Positions 1-6,908 of a stretch of DNA of 20,941 nt are shown here, in pieces. Position numbers and translations under genes: made by a program. This DNA is from a virus, in the IMG/VR virus record IMGVR_UViG_3300034782_000011, positions 1-20,941 of that record; one strand, written 5' to 3'. The notes under the pieces were generated by a model. That model was not told the DNA's origin, searched no databases, and saw only the letters and a list, made by a program, of their open reading frames with translations. Numbering within the stretch: position 1 is the first letter of the stretch; each line of letters starts with the position of its first letter.

Positions 1-2
1 CG

Positions 3-56
3 GGATCAAAACAACAAGCCGATATTGATCATTTAGATTCTCAAAAAGAATACTAG
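3..56 (+). CDS. C-terminal end of an upstream gene (partial)
   Basis: From base 3 one frame stays open to a TAG at 54-56 and encodes a hydrophilic tail ending DSQKEY. The frame starting at base 1 is also open, to a TAG at 34-36, so the choice is not certain. I prefer the first because its stop sits just before the next gene and its composition is ordinary. If right, the stop codon lies in the loop of the terminator hairpin at 16-77, so the ascending arm of the hairpin is coding. Too little is present to name a product. Confidence 0.35.
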   Translation, partial: GSKQQADIDHLDSQKEY

Positions 57-77
57 GTGGTCAGTATCGGCTTTTTT
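16..77 (+). terminator. Intrinsic terminator with a large structured loop
   Basis: Bases 16-28 pair with 61-73 in a 13-bp stem, with one G-T wobble (T25-G64), followed directly by a run of six T (72-77). The 32-nt loop contains a small nested hairpin, ATTCT at 37-41 with AGAAT at 47-51. The T run is on the + strand, so it acts on rightward transcription from the upstream gene. The ribosome binding site of the next gene begins five bases after the T run, so read-through would still feed the fibre genes. Confidence 0.7.
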
Positions 78-91
78 ATTTGGAGGCAATA

Positions 92-367
92 ATGAGCGCA
101 TATGATAGCAAGATACAATTAGACGGGGCCTTGGCTGGTTCTTTCGGCACTACTTTATTTGATGACACAACCTCAAGGTCTGGTAACTGGGTCAAGGTAG
201 TAATACTTGAAGATTCTACAAGCTTTACGACTTTGACTGATGCTAACCGTGGCGGTACTACTCATAGCTCAGGGGTTAGCTATTCAGCCGGAACGGTATT
301 TCATGGCACGTTTACGGTAATCAAATTAGCGGCCGGAGCATGTTTAGCTTATAAGGCGGTATCGTGA
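92..367 (+). CDS. Small beta-rich virion-associated protein, unknown
   Basis: I start this at ATG 92 because GGAGG at 82-86 is correctly spaced (5 nt). The in-frame TTG at 80 lies upstream of that site and is not used. The product is 91 residues, rich in Thr, Ser and Gly, with a pattern of a short N-terminal segment, a central W-V-K-V-V-I-L-E-D strand and an A-G-T-V-F-H-G-T-F strand. I have the impression of similar small proteins beside tail fibre genes in environmental phages, but I cannot name a family. It is the first gene of a tightly coupled set: its stop TGA (365-367) overlaps the GTG start of the next gene. No signal peptide, membrane helix or catalytic motif is visible. A minor virion or fibre-base role is inference from position. 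Confidence 0.75.
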   Translation: MSAYDSKIQLDGALAGSFGTTLFDDTTSRSGNWVKVVILEDSTSFTTLTDANRGGTTHSSGVSYSAGTVFHGTFTVIKLAAGACLAYKAVS

Positions 368-636
368 GAGCTCAATACAATCAAGGGTTTGCAGATTTAT
401 TCCTTGATGATTCTAGCAGTTACCCATATTCGTTGGCGGGTAACAATGCGAGAGGTTTGCAGATAGTGAACACGGATACAAGTAATGAACTAACAGTAAC
501 AATTACGTTTTCAGATGATACGACGTTAAGTATTCCGGTTCCTGCAAGCTCGGCATACAATAGTTTTTTTGAGTCATTTAAAAGCATTACTACAAGCGGC
601 TTAGCAAGTACTTATAAAATTGGAGTTGTCTTTTGA
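364..636 (+). CDS. Small beta-rich protein upstream of the tail fibre, unknown
   Basis: A 90-residue protein starting at GTG 364, which overlaps the preceding stop by 4 bases. An AAGG at about 353-356 is the only ribosome binding site candidate, so translation is probably coupled. The centre has alternating hydrophobic and Thr/Ser residues (LTVTITFSDDTTLSIPVP), which predicts a beta sandwich or hairpin, followed by aromatic FFESF. No enzymatic motif is present. The frame, the 4-base overlap on both sides and the lack of a competing frame support a real gene. Given its position between two putative virion genes it may be a fibre attachment or tail-tip component. I do not recognise the family. 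Confidence 0.7.
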   Translation: MRAQYNQGFADLFLDDSSSYPYSLAGNNARGLQIVNTDTSNELTVTITFSDDTTLSIPVPASSAYNSFFESFKSITTSGLASTYKIGVVF

Positions 637-2693
637 ACTTTGGTTATTCTGTATTGACAAAAACAGTAAGCTCATTTTCAGATGATGTGTTTAGTGTTTA
701 TGACAATGGAGATAATACAAAACTTCTTAACTTTGAATGTTCTGGAATATCTACAGGTACTACCAGGACTTACACATGGCCCGATAGTGACGGAACCGTA
801 GCATTGACCAGTGACTTGACGGATTATGTCAAACGTGATGGTACTACATCATTGACGGGCAATTGGGATGCAGGATCATTTGAAATAAGAGCGGAAATAT
901 TTCAATCAGACGTAACCACTGGAACAAAGCCGCTAACAATAGCATCAACTACATTATGTGATAACCTCAACGCCGATTTATTAGATGGTCAGGAAGGTGC
1001 TTATTATCTTAATATCGTAAATGATACAACCCCACAATTAGGCGGTGATTTGGATGGTCAATCAACTTATGATTTGACTAACATGGTTCATGGGACTTTT
1101 TCAGGGACTGTACAAGCTGAACAACTAACCAGTACAGACGATATTACAATGAATGGTCATTTACTGACTCTTGGCGATGGTTCCGCAAATGATATTACAA
1201 TAAGGTTTGATGGTTCTACTTATGATTCAGATTTGAAATTTGATGAAAATTTAGGCAAGTTTGAAATAGTAACAACCGGCAGATATGCACTATCAATAGA
1301 TCAAGATTATACAGAAGATAATTTGACAGGGTTTGAAATTGTTTCTTTTGATTTTGATTTAGAGTATAACAATACTAACGGATTGCAAAATGTAGACTGT
1401 GACATATATGGAAATAAGGTACTTGTTACTAATTACACAGATTTTGACCAGACAGGTTATGATTTAGGCTACCAGATGGAACAATGGGGCAGTTATCTAT
1501 ACGTAATAGATAGAGCCAACTATACGGGAACGGACGAGGAATACGGGCCGAGATTAAAACAAATAGGGACACAAAGCACGGTAATAGCAACCGAGGGGAC
1601 TATAACAGCTGAGGAGTACGCTTTTATTACTCAATACGGTACTTATAGTTTTGTACAGAATGCGAAATATTTAAATAACGCTAACACCACGGCAACGTCA
1701 TTGCAATATGGAAATTATACAACTGTAAGCGCAATGACATTACAAGACACTGCGGGTACTTATAACGTGACTCAGTATGGTAACTACATGACAGTAACGC
1801 CGCCTCAGCCCGGCAATATTTCAGGTACTACCAGATGTTATGGCGATTATATTAATTTTTCTGCTGCTGGGGCGTCTAATGTTGATTATTTGTACATATT
1901 GTATTTGAAGGCTGGAAACCCAATCCCCACCCCATCAAATTGGTATGCGTTATACTCGGATACGACCGTAAAAAGTTTGTTCAAAGGCCCGATTTGGATA
2001 GACAATGATGATAGAGAATTTATTTGGGGTGCAGCTCAAGATGGTGGCATTTGGTATGATGGCACAGACTTAGCTTGTAATCCACAATTACAAGGCACAG
2101 GACGATTTAAGATAATGGCGGATGATTCAGTAACAGCAGCCGTTACCAATGTTGCCAAATTAGCACACATTACAGATGGCACGGCAAGCATAGGTTTTGG
2201 GGTTGGACTTGAATGGGTACTTGAGGATTCGGGAGACAATGAAGATGTAGCAGCGATTGAGGAGTGTGTCTGGACAGGAGCAACTAGTGGAAATGAAAGT
2301 GCAGATTTAGTTTGGAAACTAAAAGAAACAGGAAGTGCAGCAGCCGAAAGATTAAGACTAACAAGCGGTGGTAATTTGACATTGTTCGATGGTGGTGATG
2401 TTGTAATAGGTACCGTCACGGGTACGAAATTTGGAACGGCAACAAATCAGAAACTAAGTTTTTACAATGCTACTCCGATAGTACAACCAACTTCACTAAC
2501 AGCACAATTGACAACTATAACACACACGGCGCCAGGCACTCCGGATTATGCAATACAAGATTTAACAAACTCGAGTCCGTATGGATTCGCAACAAAGGAT
2601 GAGGGTAACAGTGTGTTATCTGTTATCGCTAATTTACAAACACGATTAGACGAATTAGAAACGAAATTACAGAATTTAGGCTTAGTTGCCTAG
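633..2693 (+). CDS. Tail fibre / receptor-binding structural protein
   Basis: Starts at TTG 633 with GGAG at 622-625, overlapping the previous TGA by 4 bases. It has 686 residues. The N-terminal part contains the fibre-typical TYTWPDSDGTVALTSDL (residues 47-62) and NADLLDGQ (113-120) motifs, common in trimeric phage fibres. The middle (about 240-450) is rich in Tyr, Asn and Thr and holds an irregular repeat, QYGxY at 334, 358 and 381 and YGDY at 403, which suggests a repeated beta fold. The C terminus has the frequent GTKFGTATNQKLSFYNATPIV stretch (597 on, shared with many environmental phage fibres) and ends in a heptad coiled coil, about 661-682, that would trimerise the shaft. There is no tail-spike enzyme motif that I can see. 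Base composition matches its neighbours. Assignment as a fibre is good; the receptor is unknown. Confidence 0.85.
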   Translation: MNFGYSVLTKTVSSFSDDVFSVYDNGDNTKLLNFECSGISTGTTRTYTWPDSDGTVALTSDLTDYVKRDGTTSLTGNWDAGSFEIRAEIFQSDVTTGTKPLTIASTTLCDNLNADLLDGQEGAYYLNIVNDTTPQLGGDLDGQSTYDLTNMVHGTFSGTVQAEQLTSTDDITMNGHLLTLGDGSANDITIRFDGSTYDSDLKFDENLGKFEIVTTGRYALSIDQDYTEDNLTGFEIVSFDFDLEYNNTNGLQNVDCDIYGNKVLVTNYTDFDQTGYDLGYQMEQWGSYLYVIDRANYTGTDEEYGPRLKQIGTQSTVIATEGTITAEEYAFITQYGTYSFVQNAKYLNNANTTATSLQYGNYTTVSAMTLQDTAGTYNVTQYGNYMTVTPPQPGNISGTTRCYGDYINFSAAGASNVDYLYILYLKAGNPIPTPSNWYALYSDTTVKSLFKGPIWIDNDDREFIWGAAQDGGIWYDGTDLACNPQLQGTGRFKIMADDSVTAAVTNVAKLAHITDGTASIGFGVGLEWVLEDSGDNEDVAAIEECVWTGATSGNESADLVWKLKETGSAAAERLRLTSGGNLTLFDGGDVVIGTVTGTKFGTATNQKLSFYNATPIVQPTSLTAQLTTITHTAPGTPDYAIQDLTNSSPYGFATKDEGNSVLSVIANLQTRLDELETKLQNLGLVA

Positions 2694-2702
2694 GAGAAAA
2701 AA

Positions 2703-3080
2703 ATGGCAGTAAATCAAGAAATTATCGCTCAAGATATAGCTTTGGAAACTGTGAAACAGGTTGGGAAATTTGTTGAGGCTCTTATGAATTTGAGAGATTT
2801 GCAAGAGTGGCGGAATGAATCAGACATTACAGATTTTGCCTATTGGGATTCAGGAAACACAAATGATGCAACTGAGTTATTTGGCGAAAATGCAGCAAGT
2901 GAAAATCTTATGCACATTGACGGTGCTTTGATGAACAAAATACTTGGCCAGGTTCTCGGGCCTGATATTAGCATTACCGATAGTGTAATGCATCATTTAG
3001 AAAATACAACGGTAAGCGGCGGGCCGTATAACACAAAGACTTATTGGGAAATGACACAATTAGTACGCCGTGATGTTTAA
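2703..3080 (+). CDS. Conserved-looking phage protein, unknown
   Basis: 125 residues, ATG at 2703 preceded by TAGGAGAAAAAA, which gives a good ribosome binding site. The protein is acidic and mainly helical at the N terminus (residues 1-37), then has an acidic central part, DITDFAYWDSGNTNDATELF, and ends in YWEMTQLVRRDV. No membrane segment, signal peptide or known catalytic motif is visible. It lies between the fibre gene and a membrane protein gene, and is followed by a short hairpin. It could be a fibre chaperone or a minor virion protein, but there is no direct evidence. I do not recognise the family. Confidence 0.75.
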   Translation: MAVNQEIIAQDIALETVKQVGKFVEALMNLRDLQEWRNESDITDFAYWDSGNTNDATELFGENAASENLMHIDGALMNKILGQVLGPDISITDSVMHHLENTTVSGGPYNTKTYWEMTQLVRRDV

Positions 3081-3095
3081 GTGGTTAATGAGGGG

Positions 3096-3119
3096 AGAAA
3101 GCTTACTTTAAAGCTTTTT
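3096..3119 (+). terminator. Weak hairpin with T tail between two genes
   Basis: AAAGCTT (3098-3104) pairs perfectly with AAGCTTT (3111-3117), extended by a G-T and an A-T pair to 9 bp, with a 6-nt loop. The descending arm ends in five T (3115-3119). Only two of the pairs are G-C, so it would be a leaky terminator or an RNA-stability element. The ribosome binding site of the next gene (AGGAGGG, from 3120) begins immediately after it. Confidence 0.4.
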
Positions 3120-3130
3120 AGGAGGGATTT

Positions 3131-3466
3131 ATGGAATACATAGACAATTTACTAAAAAACTGGGAACTGTTTCCCGTTCTGGTTCCTATGTTAATTATGA
3201 TTTTTGGGTATGCTTTTTATAATCGTATTTTGATTAAACAGAATGCGAAAGATGATGCAGAACGAAAAGCGTATATCCAGGAAGCAGAGAAACGAATCAA
3301 AGAAGAATTTGCAGAGGTTAACAGCCAAATAAAATGTGATAGGCTGGACAGGAAAGACGAAAAGCGTAAAATCTATGAAAACATAGATAGCGTGTCGAAT
3401 GATGTACACACGATTAGAGAGGCTATGGCAAAAATTGAAACTATTATTGAACGGGAGCTAGGATAA
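3131..3466 (+). CDS. Membrane-anchored coiled-coil protein (holin- or spanin-like candidate)
   Basis: 111 residues, with a very strong AGGAGGG binding site about 5 nt before ATG 3131. Residues 13-30 form one hydrophobic helix (FPVLVPMLIMIFGYAF). A long charged helix follows to the end, rich in Lys, Glu, Asp and Arg with heptad spacing, including a possible coiled coil at 35-60 and 80-108. There is no signal cleavage site. One N-terminal transmembrane helix plus a cytoplasmic or periplasmic coil fits small phage lysis proteins (holin or inner spanin) or a membrane-tethered assembly factor. No endolysin gene is visible next to it, so a lysis role is only suggested. Its start codon and spacing are well supported. 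Confidence 0.75.
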   Translation: MEYIDNLLKNWELFPVLVPMLIMIFGYAFYNRILIKQNAKDDAERKAYIQEAEKRIKEEFAEVNSQIKCDRLDRKDEKRKIYENIDSVSNDVHTIREAMAKIETIIERELG

Positions 3467-3480
3467 TGAGGAGTATTTGT

Positions 3481-3615
3481 ATGAGTATTTCACAAAAAGC
3501 CATGCTAATTAAGAAAGACACGGATACGATTGTCGAAATTACATCTAAAATTGAAAAACTGTTTAAGAAGAAAGGAGGAAAACATGGGCGGAAAACCAAA
3601 AAAAAACACGCCTAG
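3481..3615 (+). CDS. Tiny basic protein (44 residues), unknown
   Basis: Begins at ATG 3481, preceded by AGGAG at 3469-3473 with 7-nt spacing. An in-frame ATG at 3466, overlapping the previous TAA, is possible but has no binding site. The product is MSISQKAMLIKK... with an amphipathic N-terminal half and a very basic C-terminal half (KKKGGKHGRKTKKKHA). It ends at TAG 3613-3615, inside the next gene, so the two small genes overlap by 32 bases in different frames. No family is recognised. The binding site and the neighbouring small genes support expression, but the shortness keeps this uncertain. Confidence 0.5.
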   Translation: MSISQKAMLIKKDTDTIVEITSKIEKLFKKKGGKHGRKTKKKHA

Positions 3616-3712
3616 GGATATGAGGCTTAAAAAGAACAAAGCCAAATTTCTCAAGATTAATGGGAAAGTCAAAAAAAAATTACCAAAAATGGACAAGGGG
3701 AAAAACAAATGA
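3584..3712 (+). CDS. Tiny lysine-rich protein (42 residues), unknown
   Basis: I place the start at ATG 3584 because AAAGGAGG at 3571-3578 precedes it with 5-nt spacing. The frame is open further upstream (to at least 3530), but that part lacks a binding site. About 17 of 42 residues are lysine, with scattered Gly, Asn and Pro and almost no acidic residues, so the protein is probably disordered and able to bind nucleic acid or acidic partners. Its TGA overlaps the ATG of the next gene by 4 bases, a sign of translational coupling. No known domain fits. A role in DNA condensation, packaging or host interaction is speculation. Confidence 0.6.
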   Translation: MGGKPKKNTPRDMRLKKNKAKFLKINGKVKKKLPKMDKGKNK

Positions 3713-3864
3713 AATTTGAACTAAACAAAAATCAAATGGAAAGTTTACAAGTTTTTTTAAACCGGGTTAATTTGCGTGGTGGTGAGGTACCACAATTCAA
3801 TGATTTATTAAGGGCTTTGAGTACACCGATTGAAGAAAAGCCGGAGAAAAAAGAGAAAGTATGA
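3709..3864 (+). CDS. Small conserved-type phage protein (51 residues)
   Basis: ATG at 3709 overlaps the preceding TGA by 4 bases and has AAGGGG at 3695-3700 as binding site (8-nt spacing). Its own TGA (3862-3864) overlaps the ATG of the next gene. The sequence has a helical N-terminal half (ELNKNQMESLQVFLNRV), then a helix FNDLLRALS and a charged tail EEKPEKKEKV. Small two-helix proteins of this type, with a 'leucine-rich helix, polar turn, leucine-rich helix' plan, are frequent near the packaging genes of phages, but their function is not known to me. Overlaps on both sides make it a convincing gene in spite of its length. Confidence 0.65.
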   Translation: MKFELNKNQMESLQVFLNRVNLRGGEVPQFNDLLRALSTPIEEKPEKKEKV

Positions 3865-4679
3865 AGAAACTAATTATAATTGGTTCGGCATGGTCAAACG
3901 AACTTGTAGATTATTATGATAAGTCAAGCGAGATATGGGCAACCGGGTCATGTGTATATTATAACGATATTCCTAGATTAGATGTGTTGTTTGAGCTGCA
4001 TAAATATAGTGACGTAAAACAACTAATGGTCAAAGGCGATTATAATAGATTCAAATGCAAGGTGTATGTTCAGAGTAAAAAGATTGCCGGATTGTTTGAT
4101 CATGAATGTATTGTATATCCTTTGGATGAAATCAAAGAGCTAACGGGAGAAAATTATTTTACCTCAACTTTTGCCTATATGTTAGCTTTGGCAATCTACC
4201 AGGGATACAAAGAAATACATATTAAGAAAGCTAACCTTTCGGTTGGCAGTGAATACGAATATCAAAGGCCGTGCCTTGAGTATTTAATTGGCCTGGCCCG
4301 TGGTAAAGGGATTAATGTATATGTGAGCAAGGAAAGCGATATATTAAGCAGCTCTTATTTGTACGGTTACCAGGATCAACCTATTGGTGAGGAGAAGTTG
4401 AAAGCAAGGAAAGCTTTTGTGAAACATCAATTAGTCAAGTGCTTACAAGAGTATGAAAATCAAATTGCTCTTGGCTATCAGTATTCAGGCATGAAAGGTG
4501 TCATTGAAAAAGTAAACGCCGGTAATATGACAGCAGAAGAAAAGAAACGGATTTTAGATACATCTAAGGATATTATTCTAGATTCATTTAAAAAAGCAAA
4601 TGAATTAAAAATTGACATAAACAGATTATTAGAGGCAATGGAAACGCATAATTATTATTGTCAATTATTGGAGGCTTGA
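3861..4679 (+). CDS. Rossmann-like phage protein upstream of the portal, unknown role
   Basis: 272 residues. The N terminus KKLIIIGSAWSNE (2-14) is a beta strand followed by a Gly-Ser turn, as in nucleotide-binding Rossmann-like folds. Residues 99-121 (YFTSTFAYMLALAIYQGYKEI) and 131-151 (YEYQRPCLEYLIGLARGKGI) look like the helix-strand units of the same fold, and VYVSKESD (153-160) like a further strand. From about 175 the protein is a long helical region with Lys and Glu. It follows three tiny genes with a 4-base overlap and precedes the conserved small protein and portal. I recall similar proteins next to portal or terminase genes in other phages, without a known function. A sugar-nucleotide or nucleotide-modifying role is possible, but no catalytic residues can be assigned. 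Confidence 0.75.
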   Translation: MKKLIIIGSAWSNELVDYYDKSSEIWATGSCVYYNDIPRLDVLFELHKYSDVKQLMVKGDYNRFKCKVYVQSKKIAGLFDHECIVYPLDEIKELTGENYFTSTFAYMLALAIYQGYKEIHIKKANLSVGSEYEYQRPCLEYLIGLARGKGINVYVSKESDILSSSYLYGYQDQPIGEEKLKARKAFVKHQLVKCLQEYENQIALGYQYSGMKGVIEKVNAGNMTAEEKKRILDTSKDIILDSFKKANELKIDINRLLEAMETHNYYCQLLEA

Positions 4680-4828
4680 TGCCATTACCAAAGCCAAGAG
4701 CGGATGAAGAAGAAAAGAAATTTATTGAGCGATGTATGAGTGATGAAGTTATGAAAAAAGAATACCCTAAACAGGCTCAAAGATTAGGCATATGCTATAC
4801 GCAATGGAGGGGCGATGTTCGGAAATAA
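4679..4828 (+). CDS. Conserved small phage protein of the PLPKPR...RCMSD type
   Basis: 49 residues, ATG at 4679 overlapping the preceding TGA, with GGAGG at 4670-4674 (4-nt spacing). The sequence follows a pattern I recognise from many phage head modules: a PLPKPR start, then F-I-x-R-C-M-S-D, then V-M-K-K-E-Y-P, then Q-A-Q-R-L-G-I-C-Y-T-Q-W. In other phages it occurs as a separate small protein or as the N-terminal part of a protease or capsid-related protein. The two Cys at residues 19 and 39 and the terminal W are part of the pattern. Its end overlaps the portal start (4815) by 14 bases. The function is not known. Confidence 0.75.
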   Translation: MPLPKPRADEEEKKFIERCMSDEVMKKEYPKQAQRLGICYTQWRGDVRK

Positions 4829-6908
4829 GAAATTAAAAGAAGAAATTATGGCACTCCAAGAAAAGCTTGAGAAAGCGCAGAAGTCAACGCCCGGGTTGGG
4901 TGTATACGGCGGTGATATTACTGCAAGTGAATATGATGATATAAGTCGAGATACATTGATTGAAGATTATATCAAAATGAGAAACGGCGATTGTATAGCA
5001 TCAACAAGCATTGATATTTTAACGCTGCCTATTTTAACAGGTGGTCATTCGTTCAGGGCAGACAAAGAGAATACAAAGTACAAACAAGCCGTTGAATATA
5101 TTGAACACACTTTTGATTCGTTTTTGTATTCGTACGACGATTATAAAAGACACTGTTTATTATATCTACCTTACGGGCATATCCTTTTTGAATATGTTTG
5201 GATTACAGATGAATGGAATGGAGCTATCACAAAGCGGCTGGCTTATATGTCACCTATTCAATATGAAACTATACATGAATATCTATACACTGAAAATATG
5301 CACTTTAAGGGTATTAAACACACCAAAGAAACGCTGAACGGCGGGATTAAGTTTGTTGATATTTACTTGGACAAATTACAACTGATTACAAATGATCAGG
5401 AGTTTAATGACGTTCGTGGACGGTCTATTTTAAGGCCTGCTAGGATGGCTTGGAAATACAAACAGGATATTCTTATCGGAACGTCAACAGCTATTCGCAG
5501 GGGCGGCATGATTCCAAGATTTACTGTGATGGAAGGTGCTACAGATGAAACAAGCTCAATCAGTAAGTGCAAAACAATGGGAAGGACTATAGCAAACACA
5601 AAAGAGGCTTATATAATTGACGCTGAAAATCAATATAAATTTAATCCTGTTATTCTACAAGGCCAGACACAAAACATGCCTATGTTGCAATATTTAGATA
5701 GGCAAATGTTATTTAATACTTTATCTCAATTCATTACAACCGGAATAGGTGAGAACGGATCAAGGGCAGCTACTGAAGCGCATAAAAGTCCTTATGAAAT
5801 GCGATCTCTTGCGGTATTGAATGATTTACAAAGGGCACATCAAAAGATGATTGATAAGATACTAGATGAAAGTCATTTAATACTGGCTTTTGATGAACGC
5901 CCACAAATACAATTAGAGAGCTTGAAACAGCATGATTTAACAAAAGTCCGTGAAAATCTAGCTGGTTTAGTACAGTCTAAATTAATCGATATTACACCGG
6001 AACTAAAAGTCTTAATTAATAAAATGTTCGGATTGCCTGAATTAACAGTAAAACAAATTGAGCAAATAGAAGAAGAGAAAAAACAGATTGCCGAACAAAT
6101 AGCGCAACCAAAAGAAGAAGAAGAAAAAGAGGATAAAAAAGAGGATGCTTTGTCATTGGAATATGATCTTGACACAATGGTGATTAAAGATTCTATTTCT
6201 GATATATTTTCATTACAAAGTGCAATAGAACATTATGAAGAGATGGCAAAACAGACAAAAGACAAACTTAATGCATTGTATGCAAAGGCTTTAAACGATG
6301 CGATAGAACAAATTGAAAGTAACGGGTCATTTCGGTTAAGGTTTAAGAGAGAGGCTCAACAGGCCATGGGTGATTTTTATGATAAAGGTTTTAATCGTGG
6401 ACGGCGTGATTTTAATAAGGAAGTTGATAAACTTAAAAACAATAATAAAGACTTAGAGATTATTAATTTACAGGTTGGCAGGAAAAAAAGCTCTATACTT
6501 AGGGCTATAGATAGATTATGGACTGCTTTAGAAGACGGATTAAATAGAATTGTAGCTATGCCAAAGCAAGCTATTTCCCAAGTTGGTGGGTTAAGGGAAT
6601 ACGCAACGGTTAAATTAAAGGATTCATACAAGAAAAATAAAAATGCCGTGATATTTACCGTTGAAAATTCCTACACAGACGGAAGAGCAAGAGCAAGTGA
6701 AGAAAACAAAGATGTAATTAGGCTATTAGAATATACGGCAATACTAGATAAAAATGTGTGTATTAATTGTGCACCTTTAGACGGCTCACAATTTACATTC
6801 AAAGAGGGAATTGATTTAGGGCTTAACATGCTATCTGGCCCGCTTAACCCACTTTGTGAGGGTGGTGATGCCTGTAGATGTCAATTAGTACCATTGGAGG
6901 TAATATGA
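4815..6908 (+). CDS. Portal protein (Mu gp29-like) fused to a MuF domain
   Basis: 697 residues from ATG 4815 with GGAGG at 4806-4810. Residues 30-415 form a gp29/DUF935-type portal: the signature FNDVRGRSILRPARMAWKYKQ (197-217) matches the 'GRSLLRP...W..K' motif of this family. Portals make the dodecameric ring through which DNA enters and leaves the head. A charged linker (about 412-445, mostly Glu and Lys) leads into a second region. Residues 600-697 hold a MuF/SPP1 gp7-like head morphogenesis motif: a Y-T-D-G-R-A-R-A-S-E stretch, C649-x2-C652, LDGSQF (655-660) and C681, C687, C689 near the end, as in the usual 'CxxC...LDG...CRC' pattern. In Mu the portal and F protein are separate genes. 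The TGA overlaps the ATG of the protease gene. Confidence 0.85.
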   Translation: MFGNKKLKEEIMALQEKLEKAQKSTPGLGVYGGDITASEYDDISRDTLIEDYIKMRNGDCIASTSIDILTLPILTGGHSFRADKENTKYKQAVEYIEHTFDSFLYSYDDYKRHCLLYLPYGHILFEYVWITDEWNGAITKRLAYMSPIQYETIHEYLYTENMHFKGIKHTKETLNGGIKFVDIYLDKLQLITNDQEFNDVRGRSILRPARMAWKYKQDILIGTSTAIRRGGMIPRFTVMEGATDETSSISKCKTMGRTIANTKEAYIIDAENQYKFNPVILQGQTQNMPMLQYLDRQMLFNTLSQFITTGIGENGSRAATEAHKSPYEMRSLAVLNDLQRAHQKMIDKILDESHLILAFDERPQIQLESLKQHDLTKVRENLAGLVQSKLIDITPELKVLINKMFGLPELTVKQIEQIEEEKKQIAEQIAQPKEEEEKEDKKEDALSLEYDLDTMVIKDSISDIFSLQSAIEHYEEMAKQTKDKLNALYAKALNDAIEQIESNGSFRLRFKREAQQAMGDFYDKGFNRGRRDFNKEVDKLKNNNKDLEIINLQVGRKKSSILRAIDRLWTALEDGLNRIVAMPKQAISQVGGLREYATVKLKDSYKKNKNAVIFTVENSYTDGRARASEENKDVIRLLEYTAILDKNVCINCAPLDGSQFTFKEGIDLGLNMLSGPLNPLCEGGDACRCQLVPLEVI

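Noticed and set aside
80-91. Longer N terminus of the first gene from TTG 80
   Set aside because: The ribosome site GGAGG (82-86) lies after this TTG and is correctly spaced for ATG 92.
2036-2419. 127-residue open frame on the - strand inside the fibre gene
   Set aside because: Shadow of the fibre frame: Ser/Pro-rich, no ribosome site, no recognisable motif.
6878-6904. Longer N terminus of the protease gene from the upstream open frame
   Set aside because: ATG 6905 has GGAGG 4 nt before it and overlaps the portal stop, the pattern used across this operon.
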